64,000 nt of DNA from Siderastrea siderea (Eukaryota > Cnidaria > Anthozoa > Scleractinia > Rhizangiidae). Location of the stretch: positions 7,134,501 through 7,198,500 of the forward strand of contig OZ034978.1 of the NCBI GenBank assembly GCA_964030785.1, given 5' to 3'. The notes under the pieces are model-generated. The model searched no databases. It was not told the origin of the DNA and was given only the letters and a program-made list of their open reading frames with translations. Both the position numbers and the translations under genes were made by a program. Each line of letters starts with the position of its first letter. The first letter of the stretch is position 1. Positions 24,131 to 34,513 of this stretch are shown piece by piece.

Positions 24131-24245
24131 TAGCCTGTTCCAGGCTCTCAGATAGTTGGGACGGCACGATTGCCCCTTCGCTTTTTTTCGCGCTCTTTTT
24201 CTCAATTCACGCTTTCCCCACTATCTCGGAGCCTGGAACAGGCTA
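24131..24245. mobile_element. Mutator-like MITE (115 bp) with 9-10-bp target duplication
   Basis: The inverted ends are TAGCCTGTTCCAGGCTCTCA and ACTATCTCGGAGCCTGGAAC-AGGCTA. Exact flanking CCATAGCTC lies at 24122-24130 and 24246-24254 (10 bp if the A at 24121/24245 is included). A 9-10-bp duplication fits Mutator-like elements. The interior is too short to code. Confidence 0.82.
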
Positions 24246-25550
24246 CCATAGCTCTTTTTAACAGTAAAACTGTCCACCCCAAAATTTGCAAGGTAAATTA
24301 ATGTCTGTCACGAAAAAGTCCAGCTTAGGATTATACCAGACTGAAATATTCCCTAAACATGTCCGTTAAAATTTCATCTTCCTGAATAGTATTCCCTTTC
24401 TAAACGTTTTCTGTACTTTTAACTGCTTCTAAAGATTTAGGATCCAAATAATTCAAATAAGTAACGAGTAGAAAAACATCCATTTTAAGACGCTATGAAA
24501 TAGCACCCTGGGAAAACAGCGACTTTCCAAGACTTTTGCTTGAATTTCCTTCTTGGGTGTCCTGTTCTCCTCGGTTAACAGGAAATCAAGGGTAATGCTT
24601 AAAATAAGGAATTTTGCTAAATTTGACTGACCGAATTCTCCTAGCCGGTACTAGGTGAATTGAACGTACAGAACTTAGGAGATTTTAATTTTTGAAATGC
24701 TGGTATATAAAGAAAGAAAAAGAAGAAAGAAAGAAAGAAAGAAGCTCGCATGTTTTATTGTTAAAGCCAATAACCAAATATTCAAATCTGCCTTTTTGTC
24801 GGCCTTCCATAGACTTTGACATCCCACAATTTTGTTCAAATAAACAGCTTTAAACAGTAACAACGTAATTAACGTGAAAATTAGCATGCCATATCCCTCA
24901 GCCAGAAAAAAACTGGACGCACAATATACTCGGCGGGGAACAGTGCGACGCAGAACAAAAGATTCGATCGATGGAAAACGCTAAGAAATAAGTTAATTCT
25001 ACAATGCAGCCGCCAAAGGGCTTGTTTCAAACGGTTTGCTAGCTGCCTATTTCCAGAACAAGGCGCAAATTAGGAAGAAATTCAAATGTAGCATAACGGA
25101 CAAGCATGCCAGTTTGATACTATATTTATGCAAGCGTTTAGCGCCAGCGTAGCGAGGAAAGGCGTGCATGTACGTACTTTCGGTTGGTTCTGAACAAGTG
25201 CTACATGCCAAGGTCATTTCTTACTCATAACCCCTAAAAATTTTCTCAGTCAAGAATGCGTGCCACTGAACACGTTCGAACGGCCGAACGTGATTCATAG
25301 ATTCGATTCAGAGCTTACCGAGACCTTGTCACGACTTCTTTTGGAATCCTATTATCTGATCTGGGATTAAAGTTAAATCTTGGTTTTATTTCTGTTCTTT
25401 TCAAATGGTTTTCCCTGAAACAAAAACGGGACAAAAACCAAAACTGGAAACATTTTTGAACACAAATTTAAGACTAGGTTACTCGTGGTAACTTTTTGAT
25501 TTGAATTTTGAATTTGGCGTCTCTTATCCGGGATTAAGGGGGTTAGTTTC

Positions 25551-25757
25551 TTAACCCTTTAAAATACTGACAAGCGTCTAATTTCTCCTTACAGTATTAC
25601 TACTTGATCAAACATACAGGTCATGAGAATAAACAAAATGATCGCCAATGACGAAATGTCTTGATTTTGAATCAAATTCTCCCAGCTAGTAACATAAGAA
25701 ATATAAAGAGAATAGTGAGGAGAATATTGATGTTAATATTCGGGCTTAAAGGGTTAA
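25551..25757. mobile_element. TTAACCCTTTAAGC-type MITE, copy 3 (best preserved ends)
   Basis: The ends are TTAACCCTTTAA and GGGCTTAAAGGGTTAA. The interior matches copy 1 at 4583-4793, including CAGGTCATGAGAATAAA and GAATAGTGAGGAGAATAT. Confidence 0.8.
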
Positions 25758-27240
25758 GAAATTGTGGTGCTCCGTCGGTGGGAAACTAAAACACAAAAAT
25801 TTGGATTATCACCTCAACGGCTAACTCTGATGAAGGACTAACGCACGAAAGTGCAGCTTTCAACTTCTCTGCGATGGCCAATCTACTTTAACAACTCAAT
25901 TGAAAAATCTAAATTTTTGTTATCCGGGATTAATTAGCCAATTGTGAAAAGAAGGGTAAAGCTGTACGATGAGCCGCAAGAAGTCCACCCGACCGGCGTT
26001 TAATTTTGGTTGCGACTATAACGTGAAACCAGCTACAACCTTTTTTACGAATTGGAAAATATTTTACGAATTTTTTTCCTTTTCTTAATTTAATTTTATA
26101 TTGGTTCTGATTTCATTTAATTAAGAGTAAACAAGCTGCGACCGCAACTGGCGTGTATTAAGGTGGAATTCTGGTCGGAATTGTGTGATTTATGAAAGAA
26201 GTTACGAACGGGAAAAACTAAGGATATACACCAATCCAGCTAGTTCGCTATCGGCCACATGAGTACCTTGGGTTGGTATCAGTAGTATCGGTCTATTAAT
26301 TATTGACTTCAAATTTAAATTTTTCATCACCTTCAAATCTTCAATTTTCTTTTTCTCCCATAATCTCCCCTCCCCCCCCACCCCCCCCCCCCCCATTCTT
26401 CGTTTAAAGCATTTTAAAATTCGTCAAAAAAATTCTCAACCATTAATTACGGCATGAGCAACGAACTAATGTGAGAATTTTTTGATGGAATGAAATCTAT
26501 TTTAAGCGCTTAAACGTCTTAAAAACAGCGTGTTTTAGCGTAATGCCCACTTTATTTTCAGGATCCTGCGGCATACACTCCCAGATCGAAGTGGAATTTT
26601 ACGCGCAATCTTGCGAGCACTTCAAAGATGGACACACGGTGAATTTTTAAGCTGCGCGAAGGCGTTTCCTAATTTTTAGAGATGGCTTAGCTTATCAGGG
26701 GCTCGGAAACCTTTTTTGTTAGTCGTACCATATAATGTAAGGCTCGTCTCTGAAAAGATGCAAACGCCAATTATGTATCATTTCGGCCGCGACTTCCGGA
26801 CGCGAATCGGCCGAAGTTGCTAACTTTGACAGCTAAAGAGGCCATCGTATTTTTTTATTATTATTATTAGTGAATTAATCAAGAAAGTAATAAGGTTTTC
26901 ATCAGAAACAAGTTATGGGGTCAATCGCCCAGGATAAGACGCGACTTTGCTCTCGGATATTATTTTCTCGTTTGCGCAGACTGTTTATGCACAGATCGTA
27001 CCCATGAGTGCCACTGCGCCCGCGATCTGTGAATGCACTTCCTTTACTTCTCGCCACCAATCAACGTCCTCGCTTTTGATTTAAAAGTTATCGTCAGCAG
27101 AAAATGGCGCACGCTATGACGTAACAATGGATTCAGTTACTTAAGACGCGTACACTGACAGAAATCTTCAGTTTGCTACTGACTTGCGCAGAGTGAACTT
27201 ATATTACTTTGATCAAAAGTTTTCTTAATTTTTAGACAGA

Positions 27241-27294
27241 ATGGGTTGCGCTTTCAGCAGAAGACAGTCAAAACGCTTCTATAAGAAAGCAAAG
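27241..27294 (+). CDS. MGC-family gene 1, exon 1 (MGCAFSRR... acylation motif)
   Basis: These are eighteen codons from ATG to a GTGAGA donor, phase 0. M-G-C with downstream basic residues is a classical dual-acylation N-terminus. The upstream TTAATTTTTAG just before ACAGATG could be an acceptor of a 5' UTR intron. Confidence 0.68.
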
Positions 27295-30200
27295 GTGAGA
27301 AGAGCTCGGATGGTTATGAAAATTTCTCAAAAAAGCGAGAAAACTCTCGCTTTTACCGCGATCGCTTGCTCAAACGGTTTTTTAAGCCGTTGGCCTTTGT
27401 GACGTCAATGCACGCGCTTTCCAAATTCAAACTTTTGCGCGAGGTCTGGAACGTAGATTGCGTTACTGGAAACCTGAGTGAAATAAATGCAACTGATTTA
27501 GTGAAAGTGAACATTAAGCTGAATAAAAATCTATTTACTCTTAACATTTGTTTTTCCAAAATAAACCATTGCAATTGCCGCGAAAAATAATACGAAGTTT
27601 TTATCTAGAAGCACGTTACTGCACGACGGCTTTACAAAACGGGTCGAGACCGCCGCAGGAGCGCGCATATGCCAGTGGAGCTAAGCGCAAAGCCACCAAA
27701 TGGTTCACAACAGAACCAAGATTAAGTTGGGGTAACAACGTTTTAAAAAAGTTGAAATGGAGTCATAGACAGCATTTTCCAACACTTCTTGATATTATTT
27801 AATTCGAAATGGCGAGAATCAACGAAGATCGATTCGTTTAATAAACTATAAAGTGCCCGTGTTTTTTTCTCCAATGCAAACATGAATTTCACCCACCCGT
27901 CAAAATACAAAAGTGAACAGTATCTCTCTTGCCCACGTATCTCCCTTATAACACTTTATTTACCAGCGCACCAAATTGTCGGTGGCAGAAAACGGGTAAA
28001 ATCTTCCAGCCCGCTTCAGCGTTCGCGACGGCCCTCCTCGCAGTTCCGAGAAGTTGAAAAACATATAGACTGGGTTCCGAAACGTTACCTGCCTTTCGTT
28101 TGAACAGGTCGGCAAAGCTGAAACCGAATATCCTCAAAAATGTAGTTAGTTTTACTAGGTAGTTCTGTATTCCGTTCGAAGAATTGAATTTTCAACAACC
28201 TTTTCCTTTTAGATATCACGTTATCCCCCCTCCGTTAGTTCAGCTTTCAGTTTTACTAGGTAGTTCTTTATCCCGTTCGAAGAACTGAATTTTCAACAAC
28301 CTTTTCCCCTTTAGATTTCACGTTCTTCCCCCGCCGTCAGTTCAGCCGCGGTCAATTGCCAAGATGTCAAACTTTCCGTGCCGCCTAATAAGCCAGCACT
28401 TCCTGACATCAAGTGTCACATGCACAGGCTTCACGAGAACCTGGGCCAGTTTTCCACCCTGGCATTCATGGCCGGAGACAAACTTGGACCAATCCCAGAT
28501 TGCTTGACTTATGAAGGTAAATCCGATTAGTAACAAAGGAGAGAAAGAAATATGGTTGTATATGAAACTGTAGTTAAAACTTCAGGGTGGAAACCACAGA
28601 CTCAGCAGCCTCTGTTTGCGTGGTGTCCTGTGCAGTTTCAATGGATGTATCGGTTTTTTTTTTCAAACTTGCAAAAATTGAGGTGCAATTTGGGGCCTTC
28701 AAAACTGATCAAAATTGAAATAAAAGCTCTCAAAATTACACTGAGCCAGATCGTGCTATTTGTTGTTCCGACTTTGCTTTCGTGATTTAAGTATTTTCGA
28801 AATAACGGTTATAAATATCATTTTCGCGAGCCTCAAATCGTGAAAGTAAACACAGACGAACAAAGCAAAAGAACAAGGCGGTGCGTTTCAGAATTTTTAT
28901 TTAATTTCAATCAGTTTTGAAAGTCCTAAATTACGTCTTAAGTTTTGCCAGTTTGATAATACAACCAAACATTTCTTATTCTTGGTTTTATGCTTACGTC
29001 GAGTCCGTTTCACGTCGACCTAGTTATAAACTTTTAATTAATTTTACCATCCATAGAAGCCATATTTTAAACAAAAATGTTTTATTTGTCTTTTTACTTT
29101 GTTAGGCTATCATGAGTATGGCTTCCATATAGTCAACATAAATTCCGATGAATATATCAGAGATGTTGAAAGCATGGGTGCTGAGTAAGTCTATTTTAAT
29201 TGTTTTAATTTTGGCCAATAAGTCATCTCAGTCACATTTTCATTTGCTCAGAACTTCATCTATTGGACCCACTTTTTAAGCCTCACCTGAATACAAAGGC
29301 CCGTTAAATTACCGATGAGGTTGCTGAGATTCTGCCTCCGACCCGCCTTCAACCTGCCTTCAACTTCACGATACAGTTTGCGAGTCCGAGTTTTTAAAAC
29401 TTTTGCAACAACAAAGTACAATACTGGCCCGGGCTAGCTATCAAGAAAAGATAAAGGAATTAAGATAAAGTGGGAAAATTTGAGAAACGAGACCCTGAAA
29501 TATATCCCTAACCCGCCTTAAAGGGGCAAATCAAAACTAGGAGCATTTTCTTATACACAAAATGGTCTTAGAACTCCAAGAAGAAGACATGAAGCGAATT
29601 CTTGAAAGGAGAACAAAACTTGATCAGTTTATAGTGGTTTCTGCTAGACCTGAGGGAAAACTTGAAAAAAAAAGCGGCCTGATTTTTTTCAAGTTGCAAC
29701 CCATTTCCATCCTGACCATCCGTGGCCAAAGGCACTTGTTTGCAGTTTCAGTGCACTAGAAGAGTAGTTTTAAACAAAACTGGACCATTATTTCGGGTTT
29801 CCATCAATAAGCATCTTTTTTGACTTCTCAAAATTAATACTGCAAATTGGTGACACAGCCCCTTTAATTTACTTTTCTGTATACGTACGTGATAAGTAAA
29901 TCTTATTCCTATGACAGCTGTATCCTTGACGCAGTACGAAATCTGACGACTGGTGAGAGATTCATTATTATCTACAGAAGCAAGAATGGCGGCCCGGCGT
30001 ACCTGCCCGATGTCACCATGTATGCACGGGCTATGTTTCATGACCTCGCCACGAAGTAAGTCAGTCAAAAGTATTATCGCAGTTGCCATTTGAGTGTAAG
30101 GAAGCGAGGTTTTGTGACAAATTGCAATTGCATTTTTAATTCCAATTCTAATCTCAATCCCAGTGCAATCCTAATTACAATACCATTTCTAATTCCAAAT

Positions 30201-31290
30201 CCAAATCGAATTTCAATTTCAGTTCAGTTCCAGTATCAATTTCAACTTCAATTCCAAATCAAGAGAAGGAAAATGAATTTATTGAAGCCTTATGAGAGAG
30301 TTTGGTGGATGGAACTTCTAGTTTCATCACCTAAAATTATAAAGATGAAGGCTAATAACTGGAGCCTTGCTTTTCCAACAGTGTCATTTTTCTTATCTAT
30401 CGCACAGGTTTGGCCCTCAGTTGCTGAAAATCGTGGTATTCAAGCCTTCCTGGTATGTGCTATGGTGCCTCGATTGTCAGGCACGCACTGGCCGACATTT
30501 CTTCAGGTAAGATATTTAATCGAACTTAATCTTCCACGAAGTAGATCTTTGTCCAATCACGGAGATATTGCATGAGCAAAGCTGTTCAATTTCCTTTGTG
30601 CAACCTTGTCGAAAGACACCTAAAATTATCTTTTCATGCCACCAGATATTCGAAATATTTTAAGTGAGCTGTTTGAGCCAAACTTAACTGAGCTCGGCTT
30701 AGTGCATATGTTTTACCTCGGAGACAGATTGTATGATAGACAGCTTCTTTGGGGCCGGGCACGAATATAGAAGCTTTGTGGGCTCAATTTATTTTAGGCG
30801 CTTCCCATTTTTGCATGAACAGCCGTGAAGCAGTCCGAACTTTAGCTTGTACGTAACTCACCCAGTATTTATATTTTCTTTTCCTTTTTTGCTTGCAGTG
30901 AGACTGCGATGGGTAAGCTTAACTTTACCTGCAACGTTTCTAAATTTGCGAAATTAACAGGTACGTAAAAACAATCATTATACTGATTGACAGTGAGAGC
31001 AATTTCAATCTCATTTTGTTTCCAAGCACTATTGTTCTGGAAATGATCTGGAAGAAATATGTATAGTGATTGCTTTGGTTTGACGTTTTTCCGACACATT
31101 TCCTATTTTCTTCTAAAGCCCAAGAAATCGAATCTTTCATTTGAATGGCCACATTTTAGGATTTCATCCCGAGATCAGTCAAACATTAGAAACAATTAAC
31201 ATGTCTCAATATTAAACTTGAAGAGTAAGTCATATAATTTTGTCTTATGTTTCTCTTTCAGGATTTCCTGGAGAAATTAAGCTTCATTAA
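27241..31290 (+). CDS. Unrecognised ~204-residue protein with N-terminal Met-Gly-Cys, seven exons (family member 1)
   Basis: I do not recognise this family. Exons 27241-27294, 28315-28516, 29106-29184, 29918-30055, 30408-30506, 30899-30912 and 31262-31290 join in frame (phases 0,1,2,2,2,1) with consensus GT/AG sites and a terminal TAA. The protein starts MGCAFSRRQSKRFYKKAK: Gly2-Cys3 followed by basic residues, which suggests N-myristoylation plus palmitoylation and membrane anchoring (inference). A Ser/Pro linker follows, then HENLGQFSTLAFMAGDKLGP, GYHEYGFHIVNINSDEY, an alternating hydrophobic block (TTGERFIIIYRSKNGGPAYL) and an aromatic/Cys-rich end (KPSWYVLWCLDCQARTGRHF). A diverged paralogue with matching exon structure lies at 59384-62683. 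If the 30899 exon is not spliced at GTAAGC, the frame instead ends at 30969. Matching paralogue exons make coding very likely. Confidence 0.72.
28149..28343. repeat. 101-bp tandem duplication spanning an intron-exon junction
   Basis: Two copies begin at 28149 and 28250. Each contains TTTTACTAGGTAGTTCT, GAATTTTCAACAACCTTTTC and then a pyrimidine tract plus TTTAG and the first bases of exon 2. The second copy supplies the acceptor in the gene model. The first would run into an in-frame TAG. Confidence 0.88.
28315..28516 (+). CDS. MGC-family gene 1, exon 2
   Basis: The exon is 202 bp, phase 0 to 1, with acceptor CCCCTTTAG and donor GTAAAT. It encodes a Ser/Pro/Val linker and then HRLHENLGQFSTLAFMAGDK, the block most conserved with the paralogue exon at 62521-62683. 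A near copy of its acceptor lies 101 bp upstream in a tandem duplication. Confidence 0.75.
29106..29184 (+). CDS. MGC-family gene 1, exon 3
   Basis: The exon is 79 bp, phase 1 to 2, with acceptor TTTGTTAG and donor GTAAGT. It encodes GYHEYGFHIVNINSDEYIRD. The paralogue exon at 60102-60174 encodes GFHDRGYHIFEITSIGYEES in the same phases. Confidence 0.78.
29522..29863. mobile_element. TTAA-flanked nonautonomous element in an intron
   Basis: The sequence begins AGGGGCA and ends AGCCCCT, and TTAA flanks both sides (29518-29521 and 29864-29867). TTAA targets are used by piggyBac and Kolobok elements. The related ending GTGACGCAGCCCCTTAAAAC is near 57162-57182. It lies in the intron between exons 3 and 4. 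Confidence 0.58.
29918..30055 (+). CDS. MGC-family gene 1, exon 4
   Basis: The exon is 138 bp, phase 2 to 2, with acceptor CTATGACAG and donor GTAAGT. It encodes CILDAVRNLTTGERFIIIYR and on to AYLPDVTMYARAMFHDLATK. It matches the paralogue exon at 59384-59520 (AILNAIGEIIGEEQVLLIYR). Confidence 0.78.
30128..30262. repeat. Degenerate short tandem repeat (AATTCCA/TCAATT words)
   Basis: This is a run of irregular ATTCCAAT, AATCTCAAT, AATTTCAATTTC and AACTTCAATTCC words of about 6 bp. It is intronic low-complexity sequence. Confidence 0.7.
30408..30506 (+). CDS. MGC-family gene 1, exon 5
   Basis: The exon is 99 bp, phase 2 to 2, with acceptor TATCGCACAG and donor GTAAGA. It encodes FGPQLLKIVVFKPSWYVLWC then LDCQARTGRHFF. 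No equivalent was found for the paralogue. Confidence 0.7.
30899..30912 (+). CDS. MGC-family gene 1, possible 14-nt micro-exon 6
   Basis: The acceptor is CTTTTTTGCTTGCAG and the donor GTAAGC. It adds S-E-T-A-M-G and keeps frame into exon 7. If the donor is not used, the same exon reads on for 19 codons to a TAA at 30967-30969. Confidence 0.5.
31262..31290 (+). CDS. MGC-family gene 1, terminal exon 7
   Basis: The acceptor is TTTCTCTTTCAG. The frame from the micro-exon gives G-F-P-G-E-I-K-L-H and TAA at 31288-31290. It is used only if the micro-exon donor at 30913 is spliced. Confidence 0.5.
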
Positions 31291-32829
31291 ATTACTTTCT
31301 TCTTTTGTAATTAATTATTGTATAGGCTGCCAGTATCTCTTACAACCCTCCAGTTTGTGTGTACATAGTCTTGTGTTGTTCTAATGCGTTATCGAAAGAT
31401 GTTACAATTCAAACATTAAATTTTTATTTTTAAGGACACCATGAAAATTTCTACATAAATCAACTGAAGTTTTCGAGCTTTTGTGTTCTTAAAAATGCCA
31501 TAAAACTACATACTCCTCCTGGGGCTAATTTTCTTTTACGAGCACTTCAAGATGGTGGCCAATTCAAGTTTTTACAAGAAAAAAATTAAAAAATCTTCAA
31601 ACCCTTTTCTTGTAAGCATTCAATGCCTTTTCTATGCCGCTTCTCTAAACTTGCACTACGGAAATTTATGTTAACTTCTCGAGATGGACGTTTTTACTGT
31701 GCATGCCATCTTAGTATAAACTGGTCTACAATAATAATTAGCCAAATATACCTCCTTAACGTGAACTGTGAACCTATTGCTAAGGCGAAAAAAGTACAAC
31801 AGTTGTTAATTGTAAATGCTAGACGCTCTATGACTCTGAAAAAGTAAAAAGTTGTTTAAGGTATAGAAAATTTCAAATGTCCGCCATCTTGAAGTGGGCT
31901 TAGCTTCAAAGGAAAAGCCGTAGCCCTTCCACAAAAGTTCTGGCAGCTTATGTCTAAATTTTATATATCTGAAAATAGGAGATATTTGTTTCTGGAGGAG
32001 GAAATCCATGTGGAAGTGACAGGGGCGCTTTTCGAACATTTTGAAAAATGCTTTGAAAAAAACTCTTTATCTCTTTTTATGGGCGTTGTTTGAATTCACT
32101 TCACTTGTAAGGGGTACCAGGCCTAACAAGTAGTTAGATTTCTAGTGCTTTTTTATATCTTTTACCTTTTATCTTTATTGGTGGTAAGTCTAGATTTTAA
32201 CTTTAAAAGCGGTAGCAAGCCACGAATTATGGCCCCTAAAAGATACGACAAACGCCTCCGTCACTTGTATATGAGGGTCCCTCCTTCAAGAACTGTATCA
32301 TTTGTAGTTTTAGTTTGCAAAAAATTAAGATAATTTTATGTAGCACAAATAACTATTTCTACATTGATGCATAAAAACTGTTTATAAAATGGTTGCACCT
32401 AACTATTGGAAATATTACGATATTGTTTTGGTCTTACTTAACGTTTCCAATTCCTTGTTCTCAACAACTTCTACTCTCCTTATAAGGCTCTACTTATATT
32501 TCTGACGAAACACGGGAGATGTCATCTTCTTCTTTGAAAACTGATTTGTTTTAATCTTAATGTTACTGAAACATAAGCAATATTTTCTTGGACTCTTTGA
32601 TGTGAAACTGAACCAGTAATAGCTTAATTCAATAGACAATTACGACCAATTTAGTAACCTGTTCATGCAAGCTGGAATTATTAAATCGTTTATTTTCCAA
32701 TTTGTTTTTGTTTTTGTATTGTTTGGAGTTTTAAATAAATTTATTTTTTGCTAAAATACCTCTTGTGTTTTGTCTTTTCTGGCAACTTAGACCTCTTATA
32801 ACCGGCCCACTTAAGTCGATAGTATAAGA

Positions 32830-33400
32830 ATCCCCAACCCTCACCCCCAACCCCCTCCCCAACTCAACGAAAAGAGCGACTTTGACGACAGCCTGGGACG
32901 AGAACCAGTCTCTGAGCATCCGATTTGAGCTGTCTCGTACTTGTTCCAGAGTTTACAGAGAAACCTCTGTATTAAGTGCACAGGAGTAAATTCAGTGAGA
33001 GCATGAGAGTCGACAAGAGAAGCTGGAAGTGCAGGAGAGTTTCAGTTTTCCTTGTTTCTGTTTGCCTCACCCATTGAGAAAGAAACAGCCTTTTAAGCCA
33101 AAAGAGAACAGAAGTGGTGAGAATTCAAATTCCTGCTGTAATTTGACCTGAACCTCTCAGCTACTGTATTTTGTGAACTCTGGCGCCCTCACAAAGAGTC
33201 CGTAATCTGCTCAGATCTTCCTTAGAATCTGTAACAGTTTTACCTTCGTTTGGCCAATTCACCTTCCGCTGTCTTATCGACTCCCATATATTTACAATAG
33301 TTTTAAACTGCCCAATATATAACTGACGTTGCATTCGTTTCACCACCAGCTGACATACGCTCCTACCGAGTTCCCAGGTGCTTTTGGTGTATTAACCCTC
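32830..33400. repeat. Dispersed repeat family, copy 1
   Basis: It contains CATCCGATTTGAGCTG, CAGTGAGAGCATGAGAGTCG, AGAAGTGGTGAGAATTC and CTTAGAATCTGTAACAGTTT. Diverged copies occur at about 42880-43310 and 48480-49240 with the same block order. Confidence 0.68.
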
Positions 33401-33425
33401 TCTCTCTCTCTCTTTTCATCACTAA

Positions 33426-33430
33426 GGACC

Positions 33431-33466
<36 letters not shown>

Positions 33467-33750
33467 TTGATCGAATTAAGTTCGACTTTAGCACGGCAGT
33501 AGCACGACTTAGTTTCAAACGTAGTGCTACTGCCGTGCCAAACTCAATTCATAAATTAAAAAACACTAGAATACATTTTAAAGTTGGCTAAGCCGGTTTT
33601 TGCTTTTATCTTTTGTTTTCGGCAACAGCCGTTTTATTCGACTGAATTAAATTCGAGGTCTGAAACCAAGTCGTGCTACAGTGGTGCTACAGTCCCACTA
33701 CAGTCTGAATTGAGTTCGGCACGGCAGTGGCACGACGTTTGAAACGGGCC
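33426..33750. mobile_element. PIF/Harbinger-like MITE (325 bp) with TAA target duplication
   Basis: The ends are inverted: CCGTTTCAAACGTCGTGCTA then CTGCCGTGCCGAACTCAATT, mirrored on the right. TAA flanks both sides (33423-33425 and 33751-33753). A third, internal copy of the arm (TTTCAAACGTAGTGCTACTG) lies near 33512, preceded by an inverted copy. The 3-bp TWA target suggests PIF/Harbinger. Confidence 0.8.
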
Positions 33751-34513
33751 TAACTCTCATTCGCTCTCATCGACTGTCCTGTGCTCTCAGGACTTAGTTC
33801 TTAACCCGAAAAGTTGGTCCAGTGCGGCGTTTTTTTCGTTCAATTAAAAGCCGAATTGTGCGAAGTCAATTTCAACCAGAGACTGTGTACAGCTGCCCCC
33901 TCACAAGACTGAGTGTACACATGCTCTAATAAAACTGATTACACTCCAAAAATCCCAACATAAAATATCACTCTTTCTAAATTCCAAAAACAAAGATCAC
34001 GAAAAGAATGAAACTTTTGCCAACTCTCAAAACAAACTAATCTAAAAGAGATTTTTCTCTGGTAACCGCCGTAGTTAGTGTTCGACTGTTCCGAAAACGA
34101 GGGGTACGAGATGGAGGATGAAAAAGATAATAAAAATAAAATAAACTGTAAATAGATAAATAAATAAATAAATAAATAAATAATAAAAGGTACTATTAAA
34201 TTTGGTTAAAATGACCTTAATTTCCAAAGGAAATCTTAAGTCAGTTGTCAACTGTCTCAGGCTTGCTGTAGTCTGTCTCTCCGCCCTACCCCCCTACTCT
34301 CCATTTTCGCCTCCATCTATGGAGTAGGGAGAGAGGGCGAAGAGAAGGCAGACATCAAGAATTTGCTTAGAACTAAATATTTTCGAGTTTCAACCCCACA
34401 ACCCGCGTTCTCGGAACAATCTACGGGTATTTCACAACTTTTTCTCCTGCCACATGGTGTACGGAATCACAATAAGAAATAAGCAAGGCTGAGCTCGATC
34501 AAGCCAAGTAACT

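Larger units (their letters stand above)
22905..27240. other. Intergenic region between divergently transcribed genes
   Basis: This 4.3 kb separates the RIM-BP start (minus) from the MGC-family gene (plus), so both promoters should lie here. No TATA-type core element is convincing. It holds a small MULE-like MITE (24131-24245), an AAAG microsatellite (about 24713-24743), a TTAACCC-type MITE (25551-25757) and a C-homopolymer run (about 26368-26394). No coding sequence is supported. Confidence 0.7.
31291..34513. other. Intergenic region between convergent genes
   Basis: This 3.2 kb separates the 3' end of the MGC-family gene from the stop of the NB-ARC gene. It contains a dispersed repeat (about 32830-33400), a CT microsatellite (33400-33414), a 325-bp MITE (33426-33750) and an AAAT microsatellite (about 34140-34186). 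I see no supported coding sequence. Confidence 0.65.

Noticed and set aside
30090..30575. 161-codon plus-strand open frame
   Set aside because: It runs through a low-complexity AATTCC-type repeat and then reads exon 5 of the MGC-family gene in the wrong frame.
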